From assembly GCA_008638375.1 (NCBI GenBank), contig CM018051.1, positions 26,905,344 to 26,969,343 of the forward strand: a DNA stretch of 64,000 nt. Reading direction: 5' to 3'. The notes under the pieces were generated by a model. The model was given only the letters and a program-made list of their open reading frames with translations. It did no database searches and was not told the DNA's origin. Within the stretch, counting starts at the first letter, position 1. The number at the start of each line of letters is the position of its first letter. The translations under genes were made by a program, and so were the position numbers. Of the stretch, positions 58,914 to 64,000 are shown one piece after another. The stretch comes from Nyssa sinensis (lineage: Eukaryota; Streptophyta; Magnoliopsida; Cornales; Nyssaceae).

Positions 58914-60583
58914 TTATTCATCTGAGTTTGTATCATCATCTGAACTTGAATTTTCTTCATTCTTGGTACAATACTCTAACAATGTCTCATCATCAAAATC
59001 ACTTTCCTCGTCATCATCATCATTAATAAACATTGCATCCCTCGGATCTAATTGTGTGGTATTGGTGACGTCGGAAGCTACGACATGAATTGGTTCTACA
59101 TCAGTTCTATTCAACCGATATGAACTAACATTTTCTTGATCATGCCGGACAACACCATCGTTGGCAGTTTGAGACTCTTCTTGTAGTGCCTCCTCAATGC
59201 TCTCCAACTCTTCATCTCCCTCACCAACTTCTAGGACATCATAAACATTTCTAGTTTTTATTTTTTGGACAACATGCCAATCACCTCTTATTTTTGTGTC
59301 CTTCAAATAGAAAACTTGTTTTGCAACAGATGCCAAAACATACGGATCATCTTTAAATGCCATACGTGACGTATTAACACTTATAAAGTGCTTATCAATC
59401 TGCATTCCAGTCTTCTTATTACTTATATCCCACCAATCACATTTAATAATATACACAGAATGACCGTACCAATAATGTAACTGTATGATGTCTTTTAAAA
59501 CACCATAGTACTCTACAGTTTGTCCTCCGTCACCATCTCCTTCAACAAGGACCCCGCTATTCTGTGTTCGTCGGCTGACCTCACATTCCCTCATGTGAAA
59601 TCGAACACCATCAACAATTAAACCGGTGTAGCGAGATATCCTTTGATCAGGACCACATTCCAAGGAATATAATTGATCATACGCCTCAGGAGATTGTTGG
59701 TGGCGTAATAGCTTCATCTATTAATTCAGTACAAGTACAAAATTAATTGAATACAAATGCATTAACTAATACAATTACAATTAATTGAAACCTATTCTTA
59801 CACGTTCTCTGAACCACTTTGGAAACAAATTTTTCTGTCTTTTCTCCAGATCAGAACTTGATACATGTTCTCTCTGAAGCTCGATCGTATACTCACTGCA
59901 TAAGATGAGATATGTTATATGTAACTTACATTTGTATACTAACATAGTACTGCAATGATTTCGATAAACTTACTTAAAATATGTCAATGTCTCCTCGCAG
60001 TTGTTGAGCACGGTGTAGTGGGCTCTTTCCAAGTCTTGAGGATGACAAAATTCATATATACGAGCCCCTATTGGCTGCACAGTCTGATTAAACACCGCAA
60101 GGCCAGTTCGTTGTTGCCCTGGACATTTATCAGAATTTCGCTCTTGACGATTAAACCTTGTCTCAATATCTTCAAGATGCATAGAGCAGAAGGTGAGACA
60201 TTCAGCATCAATGTAAGCTTCAGCAATTGACCCTTCTGGTCGTGCTCTGTTACGCACATATTGCTTCAATGTGTGCAAATATCTGTTTTGATAATTAATC
60301 AGTTATAGATTAAAATAGTTAGGATGGATAGATAACACAATTCACAAAATTAAATGTACCTTTCTATTGGATACATCCAACGGTATTGGACAGGTCCGCC
60401 AATTTTTGCCTCATGAGGCAAATGCACCGCTAAGTGGACCATGATATCGAAGAAAGCTGGAGGGAAAATCTGTTCCAACTTGCAGAGGATCACGACAACA
60501 TCCCTTTCGAGCTTGTCAAGTACTTCCACATTCAACGTCTTTGCACATAATTCTCTAAAGAAGCAACCCAACTCAGTTAATGT
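58914..60583 (-). pseudogene. tnp2: 3' part of a CACTA TNP2-type transposase, cut by an LTR insertion
   Basis: Four exons on the minus strand join in phase: from the LTR junction at 60583 to 60360; 60282-59974; 59895-59802; 59717-58914. The first two encode a DUF4218-like region (GCFFRELCAKTL, FFDIMVHLAVHLPHEA, GGPVQYRWMYPIER, then VRNRARPEGSIAEAYIDAEC and ETRFNR). The third is a short linker with WFRER. The last carries a DUF4216-like region (YYGVLKDIIQLHYW and KCDWWDI) and ends in an acidic tail rich in D, E and S. These are the C-terminal domains of plant CACTA TNP2; the catalytic tnp2 domain and N-terminus would lie upstream, past the LTR insertion. No stop or frameshift is seen in the surviving exons. 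Confidence 0.85.
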
Positions 60584-61027
60584 TGTAATATCCCGACCCG
60601 GGATACCAGGTCACATGACACGTATCACGAGGGAAAGAAATTATATATATATATAATTAATTAATTATTATATTAATTAATTAATTATGGAAAAAGGATA
60701 TATATGTGTATTAATTAAATATATATATACATATATATTAAAGGAATGAAATATGAAACAGTTAAAAGGTAAAAAGTGAAAAAGTGTGAATGTGTGTGTG
60801 TGTGTCGGCTGGTGTGTGTGTGTGTGTCTTGTATATATGTGTATATGTATATATATGTATATATTATATGTATAAATATCTATGAAAATTTAATGCAAAG
60901 AAGAAAATAGAGAAAGTAGAATTTATGAGATGGGAAGTCTAGAGTAGGGCTACAATCAGAAAGTAGAGAGAGAGAAATAGCTGTAGAGAGAGAGAATGGA
61001 GGAGGGAGAAGGGTCGGTCACCTTCTC

Positions 61028-61036
61028 TTTAAATAG
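61028..61036 (+). promoter_or_regulatory. TATA-like box of LTR A (plus copy)
   Basis: TTTAAATAG at the site aligned with the perfect TATAAAA of the other LTR A copy, downstream of GAGA tracts. A CAG|GTAAAG donor-like site lies about 119 bp downstream, a spacing similar to that in LTR C (127 bp). Confidence 0.45.
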
Positions 61037-61929
61037 CCAAGCATGCAAACCATGCTTTCTTCTTGCAAAAGAAACCAAAAGAAGAAGAAGTAAGGAGAAT
61101 AGAGAGAGAATTGGAGGTAGAACAAGAAGGAAGCAAGTGTAAACAGGTAAAGTTCCAATTTTTACATTTTTCCTCTCTCTAAAATTTTGATTAATAGGAA
61201 CTGTTTTAAGATGCTTATATACGTAGGATATGTTATATATATGTTTAGAAGTAAAATGGGCATGAAATTTAAGCTTGAAAACGACTAAAAATGCCTAACC
61301 CACGAAAATCTCCATTGAAGACCTTGCCCATGGCAGGTCTGAACCGAGTTTCTTTAAGCTTGATTTGGCTTATCGAGACTTAAAGTGGACACTATGAGCA
61401 TGCTAAAAACCTACACCCGCGACCCTAAAGCTCTAAAATCGACCCTCAAATCTCAAAGTGCAGGTTACGGGTTACACCCCAACCCTTTTAAAACTTAGTT
61501 TAAATCGGTGTTAGGGAACAAGATATGAATCCCCATGAAGAGGGGATCGTAACAAGCCAAATATCAAGAAAAACCAACAAGAAATGAACCTATACGACCG
61601 AAATAACAGTTCGGATTATCATGTCCAAAACCGAATAGATGAAGGAGTTTTAAAACTCAAAATGAATGCCAATCGATTTGTATAAACCTTAGGGATAATT
61701 TGGGACCAAAACAGTAGTGATTGGTGGAGTAGAAACTCATGAAATAGAAGAAAAAGGAAGACGGGAATTAGGGTTTCAGGTCGGTCGAAGTGGGGAAGAT
61801 GAAAACGAGTCAACTCGTTTTTAAAATGGGGCTGAGTTGACTCGGACAGGTGGCAGCCTCTGGGCTTGCCACCGATTAAATCCAACGACACCGTTTTGGA
61901 ATGTCGGTTTAAGTTAAATGAGATTTAGG

Positions 61930-61952
61930 GCTGACGTCATCATGACGTCAGC
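61930..61952. promoter_or_regulatory. Paired TGACGTCA palindrome in LTR A (plus copy)
   Basis: Arms GCTGACGTCA and its complement with spacer TCA, followed 4 bp later by TATAAG. Conserved with 6721-6743. Candidate bZIP-responsive second promoter; inferred. Confidence 0.5.
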
Positions 61953-62214
61953 CACATATAAGTAGACCGGCTAAACCGGTTGGGTAACCACTGAACCAGA
62001 CCGGTTCACTTATATTTTAACTGAACCCTTTGGTTTTTCTAAATTAATTAAAATAAAATAAACCAATACTTTTGGTTATTACGGATTGACCCCTGGGCTT
62101 TAGAAAATTATACTATGGCCCAACTGAGGGAAATATTATGCAATAAAGCCCCTGGAAAATAATTAAATAATTAATTTAATTATTTAATAAATAAGGTTAA
62201 ATTACTATTTTGCC

Positions 62215-62770
62215 CTTGTGGCAAAAACAGAGTAAACGAAGTCCAAATTAAGCATATGAATAGTGTATTTTTACTATTTTGGACATTCTGAGATCAATGG
62301 TAGGGTCCGTTTTATGAGACGGAGCCCAAAAAATAAATACACGCAAGGGGTAAATGACCAAAATACCCCTGACCCAAAATTTACAAGTTATTAGTGTATT
62401 CTTACTATCTCGGACCTTCTGAGTCCAATGGTGAGGTCCACGACATGAGACGGGGTTTCGAAAAATAAAGACACGTAAAGGGGTAAAATGACCAAAATAC
62501 CCCTGGTACCCCTAAAGCTAAAATGAAATCAGAGAAGGTCTAAATTAACTTTCTTTGACATCCCGGACTCAAAAATGGAGTCCAAATTACGAAACGAAGT
62601 ACGGAAAGATATGACACGTAAAACGATAAAATGACCATTTTGTCCTTTTATATATAATAGTCCGAATTAAATGTTAGGAAAGCCTAAACTGACTTTCTTC
62701 GACACTCCGGACTCAATGGTAGAGTCTATTTGACCAAAAGAAATGTCTCAAAATAAAAAGACATAAAATT
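62215..62770 (+). repeat. Degenerate internal repeats in LTR A (plus copy)
   Basis: Four diverged units built around a TCTGAGTCCAATGGTGAGGTCC-like core, most with a following GAGACGG-type stretch and AAAATGACCAAAATACCCC; spacing roughly 110-150 bp. Matches 5940-6480 on the other strand. Confidence 0.65.
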
Positions 62771-63163
62771 TGATGAATAGCATCTGTTAGATGACTATGA
62801 ACTGAAATAATGCCAAAGTACTAATACTAAGGCATGTACGAGAAACGAAATACGAAAAGACACGACACGTAAACATGTCAAATAAATAACTTTAAATTAA
62901 AGTTAATGGAACTCCCAGAAGAGTATAAATTGAAGTAGATTCAATTTCTAACACATTAAATTGTGTCATAGGTTAAGAATACGAGTTACATTAAGTACCT
63001 ATGAAATTATGAAATCGTTTTAGGATCTAATACGATTTAAGCATAAGTTAAGGAATATCGAAATGATATTACAATGAATATGAAGTTGATGAGATGTTTA
63101 TGAATTGTTCTTAGGAACTATCAAGAAAGTGGGAAAGCGTATTAGTAGCACTAACCCTAAAGA

Positions 63164-63176
63164 ACCAAGGTGAGTA
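63164..63176 (+). other. Conserved splice-donor-like site in LTR A (plus copy)
   Basis: ACCAAG|GTGAGTAAC with GT at 63170-63171, identical over CAAGGTGAGTAACC to the donor at 5373 in the other LTR A. Its partner acceptor would fall past the window end, near 64070 by alignment. Confidence 0.4.
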
Positions 63177-64000
63177 ACCCTGTGTTTGAATTGGAGATTT
63201 AACTCCATGAATTTGACAAGGTTTTAAGTTTAAAGATATGAAGCATTTGAAATTTCAAATTCAGTATTTACATGATTCAGTTTTTAATTGTTCTATTTTA
63301 TAACCCCATTGTGACATGCTTAGTGATTGGTTTCTGCAACAGTTTTCCTTCAAAATACTTTTCAGCATGTCTAGTTAAAATGCAATTATTGTTAAATATT
63401 CTGAATTTGCTTATTTCAAGTATACGAATGTTTATTACGAAATTATGAAAAGTATCTATGAGACAAGTCACATGATAAATGTTTTATAAGATGAATGGTG
63501 CATAAGCACTTAGACAGGATTCTGAGTTTTCAGTTGCCCTGTAAAATAGGCAGGATTTTGGGTTTTACGGAACTCAATTGCCCTGTAAAATGCCCGGTAG
63601 CAGGATCTAATCCCCCAGGCAGATGAGATATCTCCATTTATAAGTAAGATGGGAGTCCGGTTCGAAACGGATTCCACTAATGAAAGTGATAAGATGATAA
63701 ATGATTTGAAAATGGAAGCAGGTTTTACCCTCATTTTCAATATGCATATGTTTCGAGTTTTATATACTCTATTTAAGAAATACATGTTATGTTATATGTT
63801 TTGAAGTTCATGAGTATAAGTATAGCTTGAATACTTTAAATGTTTCAAAGCTATTGTTTTACGAAATGTATATGTTTTGAGTTACATACTCTATTTGACG
63901 AAGTATAAGTATCACTTGAATACTTTTAATGTTTCAAAGCTATTGTTTTACGAAATGCATATGTTTTGAGTTATATACTCTATTTGACGAAGTATAAGTA

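Larger units (their letters stand above)
57281..60583 (-). mobile_element. Fragment of a CACTA (En/Spm) DNA transposon
   Basis: Two minus-strand genes characteristic of plant CACTA elements lie in the usual tandem order: the 3' part of a TNP2-type transposase and, downstream, a TNP1/Ptta-like gene. The left edge joins the satellite at 57280/57281 only 71 bp after the last stop codon, with no CACTA-type terminal repeat or subterminal repeats, so that end is lost. The right end is interrupted by an LTR at 60584; the 5' part of TNP2 and the other end of the element should lie beyond the window. Confidence 0.85.
60584..64000 (+). mobile_element. LTR subfamily A, plus orientation, truncated by the window end
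   Basis: Starts TGTAATATCCCGACCCGGGATA inside TNP2 DNA; the expected left target duplication would be AATGT (60579-60583). It aligns with the minus-strand LTR at 4035-8094 up to that copy's position of about 4685, so roughly 600 bp of the LTR are missing at the window end. Whether it is a solo LTR or the 5' LTR of a whole element cannot be told. Contents: AATT, TA and TG repeats at 60640-60870, GAGA tracts near 60966-61000, a TATA-like box, the TGACGTCA pair, degenerate repeats and the splice donor. Confidence 0.92.

Overview
This window looks like a heterochromatic, repeat-dominated stretch of a plant nuclear genome, most likely a eudicot. About 35.6 kb, or 56%, is one tandem satellite with a monomer of about 161 bp (roughly 220 monomers, all in the same orientation). 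The rest is transposable elements: long-LTR Ty3/gypsy chromovirus-type elements (Tekay/Del-like) and the remains of a CACTA (En/Spm) DNA transposon. I see no host gene, rRNA, tRNA or CRISPR array. I cannot name the species from sequence alone.

Layout: satellite 1-4034; solo LTR A in minus orientation 4035-8094 (target duplication GATAT); satellite 8095-10025; solo LTR B minus 10026-13202 (TAGGC); satellite 13203-21314; solo LTR B plus 21315-24388 (AAACT); satellite 24389-36720; one full-length element C 36721-48105 with two 3315-bp LTRs, primer site, gag-pol and polypurine tract (GTTAA/GTTAC); satellite 48106-57280; broken CACTA element 57281-60583 carrying a TNP1-like gene and the 3' part of a TNP2 transposase, both minus strand; and an LTR A plus copy 60584-64000 that splits TNP2 and runs off the window. 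Removing the insertions restores one continuous satellite array.

The satellite has higher-order structure. In the left part (1-21 kb) at least ten monomer types recur in fixed order, with one repeat interval near 15 monomers. In the right part a p-q-r-s cassette recurs about eight times. At 51.5-56.7 kb an 8-monomer unit of 1288 bp is repeated four times almost perfectly. Every monomer holds a short hairpin-forming dyad whose variation falls mostly in its loop.

The most unusual signal is inside the LTRs. Three related LTR subfamilies share, at the same place, a consensus splice donor and acceptor bounding an intron-like segment of 877-903 bp. In one LTR A copy the sequence just upstream of that donor holds a 94-codon ORF that its sister copy lacks. 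The element C polyprotein is split by one apparent 1-nt deletion at the RT/RNase H border, and its LTRs differ by only about 1%, so it is a young but probably non-autonomous copy. No clearly new biological system is proven here; the LTR intron and the satellite organisation are the best leads.
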